Positions 46,464 through 54,725 of a DNA stretch of 64,000 nt are shown one piece after another (positions within the stretch are counted from its first letter, which is position 1; the number at the start of each line of letters is the position of its first letter). Both the position numbers and the translations under genes were made by a program. This DNA comes from Pseudoalteromonas galatheae (GTDB taxonomy: Bacteria; Pseudomonadota; Gammaproteobacteria; Enterobacterales; Alteromonadaceae), in the NCBI RefSeq assembly GCF_005886105.2, contig NZ_PNCO02000002.1:1036001-1100000 (forward strand). Direction: 5' to 3'. Below the pieces are notes generated by a model. The model was not told the origin of the DNA. It saw only the letters and a list, made by a program, of their open reading frames with translations, and searched no databases.

Positions 46464-46545
46464 GCCCTAATAGAATTTTTTATTGATAAATTTTCTTTGT
46501 TGACTAATTATCAATAGGATAATTGGTATCAGTGAGAGAACAATA

Positions 46546-47058
46546 ATGAACAAACTAGAGACGCTATTAAGTCAGTATGCCATGTATCATCGCAGCAAAA
46601 AGAACATTCTGACTCACTTTTTTGGGATCCCGTTAATTGTGATTGCTGTTGTCGGCATGACTTTTATCCCACTATTCGATGTGTCAGGAGCTACCATCAC
46701 GCTTGCCGCGCTGATAGGGTCAGTTTTATGTTGCTACTACCTGATGTTATCCCCCACTTTCGGACTCATGATGAGCGCAGTCATACTGGCTTTTTATTTC
46801 CTTGTTCAAACGTTAAATCCACTTATCGCTAATGCTGGGATAATGACCGTACTGTTTTGGGCTGGTGTTTTCTTTGTGGGCTGGGTGTTACAGTTTATAG
46901 GGCATTATTTCGAGGGGAAAAAACCTGCGTTCGTCGATGATTTGATTGGTTTAGCAATTGGACCATTGTTTGTGCTTGTAGAGCTTTTATTTGTATTTGG
47001 GCTATTCAAAGAGCTCGAAAACAAAATAGTGAATAATGCTGGAGAGTATAAAGCATAG
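46546..47058 (+). CDS. Mpo1-like/DUF962 membrane protein
   Basis: 170 residues with four to five helices. The conserved DUF962 pattern is present: YAMYHRSKKNILTHFFGIP at the N-terminus and QFIGHYFEGKKPAFVDD near residue 125, with His residues in the positions used for iron binding in the yeast dioxygenase Mpo1, which alpha-oxidises 2-hydroxy fatty acids. A bacterial role in fatty-acid or membrane-lipid turnover is inferred from the family. It is followed by a bidirectional terminator. Confidence 0.88.
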   Translation: MNKLETLLSQYAMYHRSKKNILTHFFGIPLIVIAVVGMTFIPLFDVSGATITLAALIGSVLCCYYLMLSPTFGLMMSAVILAFYFLVQTLNPLIANAGIMTVLFWAGVFFVGWVLQFIGHYFEGKKPAFVDDLIGLAIGPLFVLVELLFVFGLFKELENKIVNNAGEYKA

Positions 47059-47062
47059 GCAA

Positions 47063-47097
47063 ATAGTTGGGCTGAAATGCTATTTCTGCCCAACTAT
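47063..47097. terminator. Bidirectional terminator between convergent genes
   Basis: Perfect 10-bp arms ATAGTTGGGC (47063-47072) and GCCCAACTAT (47088-47097). Confidence 0.65.
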
Positions 47098-47106
47098 GAA
47101 GACTGT

Positions 47107-48063
47107 CTAAGTTGTCATGCGAGTTTCTAATTTAGAGCCTTTTATTATGGTGATATCTTGGCAGTTTAATCTTACTCGGCCACAGCGAGTTTCTAATAAA
47201 AAGGTTGCTTCTGGGTAATCTTCGCCACCGGAATCAACAAATTGCTTGCGTGCGCGGTGAACCATAATATTCATATGGTTTGTTTGTACGCCGAGTGCTT
47301 TTGCTAAGTCATCGCGATAAACCCAACCTTGAACATCCGATTCAAGGCCTGCATCTTTATCTTGGATCCGAGTTCTTGCAAGCAGTAACAGTAAGTAGTG
47401 ATGACTTCTGACGCCTAAATCTAGGTGTTTATCGTCCACGCTTAACGTTAGTTGAGTATCTTCTTCGTCTTGGCTTACGTTGAACTCTAGTGCTATTGGC
47501 TTGGCAGCTTTTTGGCATTCAAGGTGCTTAGTTACAGCAATGGTTGTGGCAGAAAAAAACATCCATTGGTCATTCATCAAAGATATAATACTACCGTCAA
47601 TTAAGGCTTGACGATCTGACGTATTAAGATCTTCTAAAAACCAATAGTTAAGTAACTTATCGTAGTAAATGATGTGTTTAGGATCGTCTTCATTAGGTAA
47701 AAGCAATTGGTTGGTTACTTCAATTACTTTTTGCCTGTTTGACTGAGAAACTAAATATTGACACTCGGTTTGTAAATTCGCCGCCACAAACGAGTTTTGC
47801 CCGGGTGCTGCAAAATCAATCTTATCGTTTTCGAATAGCTGATAAGGCAAATTCTTATCGAGCTTTTTGTCGTTTATCCAGATGCCATTTGTGCTCACAT
47901 CTCGGATAAACCATTTGTTTTCATTGAGTTCGATAATGGCGTGATGTCTTGAAACTCCTGGCTTGTCTATCAAGGTGTCTACGCTATATTTGTAGCGACC
48001 TACCGTATGATAGCTTTTAAGATAAACTCGTTCGAGTTTCTGTTCGTCGATTAAATAAGCCAT
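47107..48063 (-). CDS. FHA-domain protein with a C-terminal winged-helix-like region
   Basis: 318 residues, soluble. About 18-95 is an FHA phosphothreonine-recognition domain (YSVDTLIDKPGVSRHHAIIEL, DVSTNGIWIND). A middle region of about 110 residues is unassigned. About 215-305 resembles the OmpR-type winged helix: HHYLLLLLART, GWVYRDDLAKALG, NIMVHRARKQF, and a hairpin LLETRCGRVRLN. A transcription factor read out by Thr phosphorylation is possible. No Ser/Thr kinase or type VI secretion genes are nearby, so the partner is unknown. Confidence 0.82.
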   Translation of the reverse strand: MAYLIDEQKLERVYLKSYHTVGRYKYSVDTLIDKPGVSRHHAIIELNENKWFIRDVSTNGIWINDKKLDKNLPYQLFENDKIDFAAPGQNSFVAANLQTECQYLVSQSNRQKVIEVTNQLLLPNEDDPKHIIYYDKLLNYWFLEDLNTSDRQALIDGSIISLMNDQWMFFSATTIAVTKHLECQKAAKPIALEFNVSQDEEDTQLTLSVDDKHLDLGVRSHHYLLLLLARTRIQDKDAGLESDVQGWVYRDDLAKALGVQTNHMNIMVHRARKQFVDSGGEDYPEATFLLETRCGRVRLNCQDITIIKGSKLETRMTT

Positions 48064-48650
48064 AGTTAGTTCCGTATAACTTTGATGAAAATTACATGCT
48101 TATACAAAATAGATATCACAACTCAGCAAGGCGTAAATTTCATCTATATCAATGTATAAGTGCGGTGAAGCATACAATTTTATTTCCTTCGGCTCAACGA
48201 TAAAGACCCACGATGTGGGTCTCGTTGAGGGAAGAATTCACCAGTACCAAGGCACTGGTTTGGTTTAATTTGGAATTACAGTTTTTTTAGTTTGACGCAG
48301 AATCCCAAAGCTAAAACCAATTGTTTGATATTAGGGTGATAAATCCTAGCAAACATGTTTAGTCTAAGTTGTTTATATAAATTTAGCTATTACACGGCAT
48401 TACACTGAGGTTACAGGAGTTTTGGGGAGTGAGACTTGAATATATTCGCGGGGTAAACCATATTTTAATCAGAGAGAAAAGAAACTAGAACTCATATTTT
48501 TGCGTTTTAGCAATCTCTCTTACTTTTCCAGTTAGCTTAATGAAACGTTTACAGCCTTTACACTGGTTGCTCTTCTTATCTTTTGTTATGAATTGATTAT
48601 AACAACATGAAAACCATACTGTTTAAGGGCTTTAGAAGCAGGAGTGCACA
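48064..48650. other. 587-base intergenic region with a strong hairpin
   Basis: This lies between divergent genes (FHA minus, CBS plus). It contains a 15-bp stem with a four-base bulge at 48193-48229 and a smaller CCAGT/ACTGG hairpin at 48241-48258. The remainder is A+T-rich. A 26-codon frame on the minus strand (48276-48356) has no SD and is not called. The CBS gene has a good SD (AGGAG). Confidence 0.55.
48193..48229. repeat. Long bulged inverted repeat in intergenic DNA
   Basis: CTCAACGA-TAAA-GACCCAC (48193-48211) pairs with GTGGGTCTCGTTGAG (48215-48229): 15 bp of perfect pairing with TAAA bulged and a three-base loop. No T run follows on either strand, and no gene ends here, so it is not an obvious terminator. 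Confidence 0.5.
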
Positions 48651-49238
48651 ATGGGCAAGTATCGAGCATTAAAAACCGTTCAGTTGGAAGGGAAATTTCA
48701 GCTCTGTGATCACTTCGACTCTGAGCCTTTAAATATGGATAGCAGTGCGATTAAGGTGGTAACTGATTTTACCCGCAGACAGCCTCAGGTGATAGCAAAG
48801 GATGTCGATATTGATCATGCTTTATATATGATGAAAAATGGCCATGTGCGCTCAAAACTCGTTGTTGACGAAGATGATAATTTTTTAGGTGTAGTTAGCT
48901 GCCGCGATCTTACCGGTAGAAAAGCGTTAAGTGTTGCACAACGGAAGCAGGTGTCGAGAGAGGATGTATGTGTTGAAGATGTAATGGTGAGTAAAGAGGA
49001 GCTTTATGCCGTTCCATATGAAATAGTTGCTAAAAGTACGATAGGAGATGTGCTAGAAACATTACGGGCTTTAGGGTTGCAGCACGTTTTATTGGTTGAC
49101 TCTGAAGGATTGAGAGGGATGATCTCAGCGAGTGACATCGCAAGAGCATTGCATATTCCAGTTAGTATCTTGCAAAAGCCAACTTCATTTAAAGAAATTT
49201 TTGGGGTCGTCAGTGGCAAGGAAGATTTAGCGAATTAG
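48651..49238 (+). CDS. CBS-domain pair protein
   Basis: 195 residues, cytoplasmic. An N-terminal extension of about 40 residues is followed by two CBS motifs: about 45-95 (DIDHALYMMKNGHVRSKLVVDEDDNFLGVVS) and about 112-172 (VEDVMVSKEELYAVPYEIV, HVLLVDSEGLRGMISASDIA). Such pairs bind adenine nucleotides and act as energy sensors. No enzymatic domain is attached, so it presumably acts on a separate target. It is a single gene with a good SD and a following terminator. Confidence 0.88.
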   Translation: MGKYRALKTVQLEGKFQLCDHFDSEPLNMDSSAIKVVTDFTRRQPQVIAKDVDIDHALYMMKNGHVRSKLVVDEDDNFLGVVSCRDLTGRKALSVAQRKQVSREDVCVEDVMVSKEELYAVPYEIVAKSTIGDVLETLRALGLQHVLLVDSEGLRGMISASDIARALHIPVSILQKPTSFKEIFGVVSGKEDLAN

Positions 49239-49349
49239 GTGTTATGATGACCAGCTATGTTACTCATAGTAGTATTTGAGAGGGCGTTCAGCGTCAGCCT
49301 AAGTTTGATAAACAGTCAGAGAACGTAAACCTGTTTTGTAATTTATTGC

Positions 49350-49380
49350 AGTAGATATGGTTTACGAAACCATATCTACT
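49350..49380. terminator. Bidirectional terminator between the CBS and M14 genes
   Basis: Perfect 14-bp arms AGTAGATATGGTTT (49350-49363) and AAACCATATCTACT (49367-49380) with loop ACG, between convergent genes. Confidence 0.65.
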
Positions 49381-49386
49381 CAAGCA

Positions 49387-50304
49387 TCAAAGACCTTCTT
49401 TTTGCAGGTACTTAAGTGCTCCTCTAATAGCTGCTACTTGTCCCGCAATACAGTTTTCTGGAGTTGCATTTTGACCATCAGGGTAAACTTCTGTTGTTGT
49501 TACAAAAGCGGCATTGGTCATACCCATACATAAACCTAGCGCAGTGCCATCGTAATTAATTACACCGTGCTGCTCTATATCAACACCGATTAATTGCCCA
49601 TTTTCATCAGCATCTGCAATTTGGGTTACCTCAGCCACTTCTTCGATAATACGTTTTTGAAATTCAGCTTCAGGTTTCTGCGTATGCCCTACTAGATAGA
49701 AACCATCAGGTATATTCCAATTGTGATTTTCTTTACCATCTCTGGCTGCCAATGCTGGACGGAATTCAGAATTGTCAGAGTCAGTGGTTTCGTGTAAATC
49801 AATATGGCATAGCGTTTTCGCAGCTTTTTTGTCGACAAAGTTCATTGCCAATCGAGATTCTGGTGCAGGACTATCTGCGTAAAAAGAGCGGTTAGGGTCT
49901 ACTGCTTCTGGATTCCAGCGGTTTATCGTTTCATAACCCCAAGGGCTCAAGCAAGGCAAGATAATGAAGTTATAAGCCCGTTCATATTGTTGTGCTTCTG
50001 ATTTTGCAAAAGCAAGAGCACCATGCACACCGCTTGTTTCATAGCCATGCACGCCTCCGGTAACTAATATGATTGGTTTGTTTTGTTGCCAGTTTTTTGT
50101 CGTTAGTGCGTATAAAGAATAAGTTTGGTTGGGGTAGTCAAGCTGACCATACTCGGTTACGTCAAAGCCTTGCTTAAGCGCTTTTATTTGAGTTACGACT
50201 TCTTCAGAGTATGAGCGTTTGATTGTTTGATTTTCTAACCACAATGTCTTTTCTTGGGAAGTCCAAGGTACGCCCGGCGTACCTATTGCATATTGTCTTT
50301 GCAT
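49387..50304 (-). CDS. M14 family zinc carboxypeptidase
   Basis: 305 residues without signal peptide, so probably cytoplasmic. The zinc ligands are His and Glu of TGGVHGYETSG (HxxE) and the later His in CHIDLHETTD. The catalytic Glu is in TTTEVYPD near residue 268. RWNPEAVDPNRSF carries the substrate-binding NR pair. The family removes C-terminal residues or acts on peptide-like amides. The specificity is not evident. Confidence 0.88.
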   Translation of the reverse strand: MQRQYAIGTPGVPWTSQEKTLWLENQTIKRSYSEEVVTQIKALKQGFDVTEYGQLDYPNQTYSLYALTTKNWQQNKPIILVTGGVHGYETSGVHGALAFAKSEAQQYERAYNFIILPCLSPWGYETINRWNPEAVDPNRSFYADSPAPESRLAMNFVDKKAAKTLCHIDLHETTDSDNSEFRPALAARDGKENHNWNIPDGFYLVGHTQKPEAEFQKRIIEEVAEVTQIADADENGQLIGVDIEQHGVINYDGTALGLCMGMTNAAFVTTTEVYPDGQNATPENCIAGQVAAIRGALKYLQKEGL

Positions 50305-50395
50305 AATAACCTCTTTATAAATTTAGGTTATCTTACTCAACGCCCCTTTTTAAAAGCAACTTTATGAGACCTACTGCACACGGATATGTATAGAA

Positions 50396-50803
50396 TTAAA
50401 CATATCCTAAAAGTTTAAGGCTCTGCTGCTGCGCAAGATTGGGCTTGAAAGACCAAATCCTAAGTACTCCGGTTGCCAAATAAAGTTTTGTATAACTAAA
50501 CCAAAGTAGTCGTTCCACAGAGATCTTTTCCACTTCTTCTGATGGAATATAGTGCTTTTGACCTAACAGGCTGTGATAAACCACGCCTTGATTGCAAATG
50601 ATTACTCGACTTTGACCACTGAATATAGCCCATACCCCCATAATAATGTAAAACATGATTGCAGCTGAAAGCGTTAATTGGGCAAAAGAAATCAGGCTAA
50701 TTTTTTCAGACACTATTAAGGTATCTAGGATAAGCAAGCTCAGCGCAATAATAGAAAGGGAAATGAAAAATGATAAGTTCATTCCTAGTTTTAACTCTTT
50801 CAT
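50396..50803 (-). CDS. Small membrane protein, possibly PH-like
   Basis: 135 residues from ATG 50803 (AGGA six bases before); an in-frame upstream ATG at 50845 is less likely. Two membrane helices (about 10-32 and 43-65) are followed by a soluble beta-rich tail (VIICNQGVVYHSLLGQKHYIPSEEVEKI) that resembles bacterial PH-like domains of membrane proteins. I do not recognise a specific family. It is an isolated gene about 90 bases from the M14 peptidase start. Confidence 0.6.
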   Translation of the reverse strand: MKELKLGMNLSFFISLSIIALSLLILDTLIVSEKISLISFAQLTLSAAIMFYIIMGVWAIFSGQSRVIICNQGVVYHSLLGQKHYIPSEEVEKISVERLLWFSYTKLYLATGVLRIWSFKPNLAQQQSLKLLGYV

Positions 50804-51211
50804 TGTTGTTCCTATTTTTCTTCGATTGATTTTGAGAGTGTGCAAATTATTTCAACAAAATGAATCAATTGTGGAGGTCATGATCTTTTCTTATCAAATC
50901 AAACTTTATAACTGATATTTTGTTTTAAAGGTGCTTCTTTAGTCGTACTTATTAGAGCCGGTGGCCTTTGGATATAATCTACTTTGGCGATATCGAAAGT
51001 AACTTTGAAAATGTAAGGAAACTTTTTAATTGTGGAAAGTGAAGCTTGCTTATTTTCAGTCTTATACAGTCTGCTAGCCGTTGCGTAACTGAACTTGCAC
51101 TTTTTTAATATGACAAACGGAAAAAGTTAGCATATGTTTAAATATTAGCGTTTTATGTTTCGTCTTGAAATATTGTAATCTTAATTTGCAGGAAAGGGTT
51201 AAGGAAGAATT
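50804..51211. other. Intergenic region between divergent genes
   Basis: 408 A+T-rich bases between the small membrane protein gene and the TerB-like gene. It must hold both promoters. I see no convincing operator, repeat, RNA or additional ORF. Confidence 0.5.
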
Positions 51212-51604
51212 ATGAAATTTGAGCAGCTACTAAACCACTTTGACACGGGCATTTGTGTTGATCAGATGCAAAAAGAGGCCTTAATAGATGTCGCGTTATT
51301 GTTCATTGGTGTTGATGGCGTTATCAGTGAAAGTGAAAAACATGTGGTTAGAAAGTGGGCAAAGAGCTTACAGTGGAACTCTGCAATTGCATTAGACGAT
51401 TATATCGAAGATAGCCTGTCTAAGTCGGTTGTTGCGATAAAAAATAATGATATTGAAGCTTATGTGCAGCACCGTATGAATAACATTGTTGATGAGCCTA
51501 TGCGTAAACTTGCGAAAGATCTAGCGGTACGTGTTATTGAAGCTGATGGCAACGTAAAGCAAGCCGAGAAGGAAGCTTTGGCTATATTAGAGGCTGAGCT
51601 GTAA
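51212..51604 (+). CDS. TerB-like protein
   Basis: 130 residues, all-helical, cytoplasmic. The two symmetrical acidic motifs of the TerB fold are visible: ALIDVALLFIGVDGVISESEKHVV near residue 22 and AVRVIEADGNVKQAEKEAL near 105. In tellurite-resistance proteins these form a metal-binding site. No other ter genes are adjacent; stand-alone TerB-like proteins are common and mostly uncharacterised. AAGGAAG precedes the start. Confidence 0.85.
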   Translation: MKFEQLLNHFDTGICVDQMQKEALIDVALLFIGVDGVISESEKHVVRKWAKSLQWNSAIALDDYIEDSLSKSVVAIKNNDIEAYVQHRMNNIVDEPMRKLAKDLAVRVIEADGNVKQAEKEALAILEAEL

Positions 51605-51622
51605 TGCGTATCACCAACTAAG

Positions 51623-51658
51623 GCATTGTGGGTTTATGCTAAATAAGCACCACAATGC
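51623..51658. terminator. Hairpin between convergent terB-like and chemoreceptor genes
   Basis: Perfect 9-bp arms GCATTGTGG (51623-51631) and CCACAATGC (51650-51658). Confidence 0.55.
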
Positions 51659-51718
51659 GCTTAATTCTGATTTACGTCAGCTTGCTTTGCGGCTCTAGCC
51701 TTAGCGTGATCATCTCGT

Positions 51719-53263
51719 TTATGCATGAGTAAACTGCTGAATTAGACGCGTTTGTTGCTCTATCTGATGAAGCAACTCTTGACTTAGAGCAAACGATTGC
51801 TCGCCGTGTTCAGTACCTTTTTCTGCCAGCTTTGTTACGCTCTCCACATTGAGGCTTATCTGCTTTACCACACCGCTTTGTTGTTCAATCGCTGCGGCAA
51901 CGCTGCGGTTTAGATCGGCCAAATGCATAACATGGCTTTGAATGGTATCTAAGCTAGTACCGTTATTCTTTGCAAGGTCAACACTCTGATTGGACAGGTT
52001 ATTACTCTTTTGGACGGATTCGACCGCTGAGCTAGATATGTCGTTGAGCTCTTTTAATAGCGTGGTGATTTCCTCTGTTGAAGATTGCGTTCGTTGCGCT
52101 AAAGTACGGACTTCATCTGCGACCACAGAGAAACCGCGGCCATGATCGCCCGCACGAGCTGCTTCAATCGCTGCGTTCAGTGCCAGTAAGTTGGTTTGAT
52201 CGGCAATGGAGTTAATTACACTCAGCATATTTTGAATTTTGTCATTGCCAGAGACTAGGCGATTAACGGCATTGTTGACCTCCATCAGGTGCTCGTCAAG
52301 ATAATGAATAGAGTCGATTACATCTTTAACTGCTGATTTCCCCAGCCCTGTTTGTTGCTCTGAGTGATTGGCAGTATCTGCGGCATGATTGACATTTTCT
52401 GACAGCTCATCAATGGTTTGTGAAAACTCTTCCATGTATACAACCATTTCTTTTGCTTCGCTGGTTTGCTGTTTAAGTAATTCAGAGACAGATCGACCGC
52501 TTTGGGTGGTGATTTTTGCATTTTCGCTGACTTGTAAGGAAACGTCATTCACTCGCCCAATAACGGCCGCAATTTTGGCTTTTTGCATTTCAAATGCCAA
52601 GCTGATATCGGTAATTCTATCGCGAGATCCACCGTAAATTATCGACATGATATCGTTATCAAAAATGGTTTTTGCTTGGTTTAATAAATGCGTATATTTT
52701 TTGTTAAATTGCAGCATTAGCCCTGTGGCGCTAAGCAGCAAAGCTAGAGGGATGAGGATTATCCAAAAACTATCAAACAGAGGCAAAATTGCAACAGATA
52801 CAGTCGCCAATAACATTAAAGCAAGTGCGAGCGAATGACTATTATAGCGACGGATAGGTGCTTCTGAGTCAAGCGTCGCATAGGTTTTCTCTGCACGTTT
52901 GATTATCTCGGCAGAGGGGCAAGTTCTAACGGACTGATATTCCGAGACTTTACCTTGAGGATCTTTGATGGGTGTCACAAATGCATTAACCCAGTAGTAA
53001 TCGCCATTCTTAGCTGAATTTTTTACTGGCCCCATCCAAGACTGACCACGTTGAATGGTTGACCACATATTTTTGAATGCTGCCTTTGGCATATCTGGAT
53101 TACGTACCAAGTTATGAGGTTGTCCCAACATTTCATCCATACTATATCCTGCAATGTCGCAAAATGATTCATTAGCATAGGTGATACGACTGTCCAGATC
53201 CGTGGTTGAAAGCAGCACACTGTGCTTTTTTAACTTTATTTCCCTACCTGTTGTGTTTGGCAT
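51719..53263 (-). CDS. Aer-like PAS methyl-accepting chemotaxis protein
   Basis: 514 residues. A PAS domain at about 20-115 ([36 protein letters not shown]) matches the FAD-binding PAS of energy-taxis receptors. Two closely spaced membrane helices lie near 148-190 with no periplasmic domain. The cytoplasmic signalling part has the conserved hairpin ([39 protein letters not shown]). It senses internal redox or oxygen state and signals to the CheA complex. There are no che genes nearby. Confidence 0.93.
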   Translation of the reverse strand: MPNTTGREIKLKKHSVLLSTTDLDSRITYANESFCDIAGYSMDEMLGQPHNLVRNPDMPKAAFKNMWSTIQRGQSWMGPVKNSAKNGDYYWVNAFVTPIKDPQGKVSEYQSVRTCPSAEIIKRAEKTYATLDSEAPIRRYNSHSLALALMLLATVSVAILPLFDSFWIILIPLALLLSATGLMLQFNKKYTHLLNQAKTIFDNDIMSIIYGGSRDRITDISLAFEMQKAKIAAVIGRVNDVSLQVSENAKITTQSGRSVSELLKQQTSEAKEMVVYMEEFSQTIDELSENVNHAADTANHSEQQTGLGKSAVKDVIDSIHYLDEHLMEVNNAVNRLVSGNDKIQNMLSVINSIADQTNLLALNAAIEAARAGDHGRGFSVVADEVRTLAQRTQSSTEEITTLLKELNDISSSAVESVQKSNNLSNQSVDLAKNNGTSLDTIQSHVMHLADLNRSVAAAIEQQSGVVKQISLNVESVTKLAEKGTEHGEQSFALSQELLHQIEQQTRLIQQFTHA

Positions 53264-53522
53264 TGTTATTTATCTCGGTAGCTGACGACTGGAGAAATAT
53301 AAATCTAAGACTTTATACTCAGAAGCATTTTTTACAAAATCGGGATATTAACACCGCATTTAATGACCAAGATCACGACTCTATAATTTCGTAACACCGA
53401 CTTCAGCTTCATTGTGTTAAATCAACAAACTGAAAATATATTCATGTTATTGAATGTAATTAATGCCAGTACAAGTTGCTGTTCCGATCTCAGATTACTT
53501 TTTGCAGGCAAGGTGATAAACC

Positions 53523-53555
53523 AAGTATAAGGCGGCAGCAAGCCGCCTTATACTT
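53523..53555 (-). terminator. Strong hairpin at the end of iadA
   Basis: Perfect 13-bp arms AAGTATAAGGCGG (53523-53535) and CCGCCTTATACTT (53543-53555), abutting the iadA stop. The T run on the minus strand is weak. Confidence 0.65.
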
Positions 53556-54721
53556 TATGAGAAGAAACCAGTTACCAGTGGCTGATGCGCTTCTATCATC
53601 TTTTTACCGTTACACCAGACGCTATGTGGCGTGAGTGTTGCGGCATCAAGTAGTACAAGGTCGGCATCGCCTCCGACGCAAAGCTTACCTTTGTCCAAAC
53701 CCAAGATGTGCGCAGGATTGGCAGTGATGGATTGCAACGCGAGCTCAATAGGTACACCAAACTGTTGCACCGCTTGTTGAAATGAACTAAGCAGTGACGA
53801 CTCCGAGCCGACTTCAAACCCAACTAACTCATTTTGCACATTATATATAGGTAGACTGGCATGTCCGTCTGAGCTCATAGTGAGTTGTTGCGGATTAACG
53901 CCTTTGTCTAAACAGTATGCTAGTGCCTCAGCGGCGGCAAGCTCGCCATTAGCAAGATCATACTCAGTCGTGCTTGTAGTAAAGTCAATCGTTCCACCGG
54001 CTTTGCAAAATGCGATGCCTGCAGTTAGCAGCTCAGCATTGCGGTTCATATGCGTGGGGTAAAATTGATTGAGTGGTATTTCGGTCGACTGAGCCACCTC
54101 GTGCAGTAGCTGTAAATGCTCAACACCCGTACCCACGTGAATGGAAACTGTGCCTCGCTTCCCACTCAGTAGCCCCGCAGTTCTCGCTTCTGCGGCAACG
54201 CTTGCTAGCGCCTTGGCTGACGGCTGCGTGCCACGGTGGTCGGCAATAGCCACTTCGCCGACACCGATTATTTCGTCGATATACATAATATCGTGACGAA
54301 TACTATGGCCCAAGGTCTTGATAGGTAAGTGATAAGAGCCTGTATGACAAAATGCGTTTAATCCTTCTTGTTTAAGCCCTTTGGCTTTTGCAACTAAGTC
54401 AGTATGGGTTCTGCTTACATCGTCGGTGCCAAGTGCGCCTATTACTGTGGTGATCCCGTGTTTGGTGGCATCAGTAAGGTTCATTTGCGGAGTACGGCTT
54501 GCAAAACCTGCCTCGCCGCCGCCGCCACTAAAATGCACTAAGGCATCAACAAACCCTGGAGTTAAAAGAAATGACGAGCCATCAATCAAAGAGAATTCTA
54601 TACTGCTGTTTAATTCAATCTTTTCTTCGATTGCTAGAATTTTTCCTCCAGCAAAAAGCACATCGCGTTTTCCAAGCTTTTTTGGAGTAAAAAGCTCAAC
54701 ATTTTTAATAAGTGTTAGCAT
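53555..54721 (-). CDS. iadA: Isoaspartyl dipeptidase (beta-aspartyl peptidase) with altered metal site
   Basis: 388 residues, amidohydrolase superfamily. It cleaves beta-Asp dipeptides; beta-Asp-Arg is the product of cyanophycinase. IadA landmarks are GGGGEAG after the first motif, Tyr130 in GSYHLP, DHR at 161-163, His195 (SIHVG), His224 (PTHMNRN) and Asp285 (SSDGH). The first metal motif, HxH in the E. coli enzyme as I recall it, reads DALVHFS: residue 61 is Leu and only His63 remains. At the position of the carboxylated Lys this protein has Glu156. It is the last gene of a minus-strand run of receptor, transporter and peptidase, divergent from cyanophycinase. Confidence 0.92.
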   Translation of the reverse strand: MLTLIKNVELFTPKKLGKRDVLFAGGKILAIEEKIELNSSIEFSLIDGSSFLLTPGFVDALVHFSGGGGEAGFASRTPQMNLTDATKHGITTVIGALGTDDVSRTHTDLVAKAKGLKQEGLNAFCHTGSYHLPIKTLGHSIRHDIMYIDEIIGVGEVAIADHRGTQPSAKALASVAAEARTAGLLSGKRGTVSIHVGTGVEHLQLLHEVAQSTEIPLNQFYPTHMNRNAELLTAGIAFCKAGGTIDFTTSTTEYDLANGELAAAEALAYCLDKGVNPQQLTMSSDGHASLPIYNVQNELVGFEVGSESSLLSSFQQAVQQFGVPIELALQSITANPAHILGLDKGKLCVGGDADLVLLDAATLTPHSVWCNGKKMIEAHQPLVTGFFS

Positions 54722-54725
54722 AAAT

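Noticed and set aside
48193..48229. Integron attC-like site
   Set aside because: One arm begins with RYYYAAC-like GCTCAAC, but the opposite GTTRRRY motif fails at the last base. The element is also too short, and there is no integrase or gene cassette nearby.
48276..48356. 26-codon ORF on the minus strand in the intergenic region
   Set aside because: No ribosome-binding site, no recognisable features, and no operon context.
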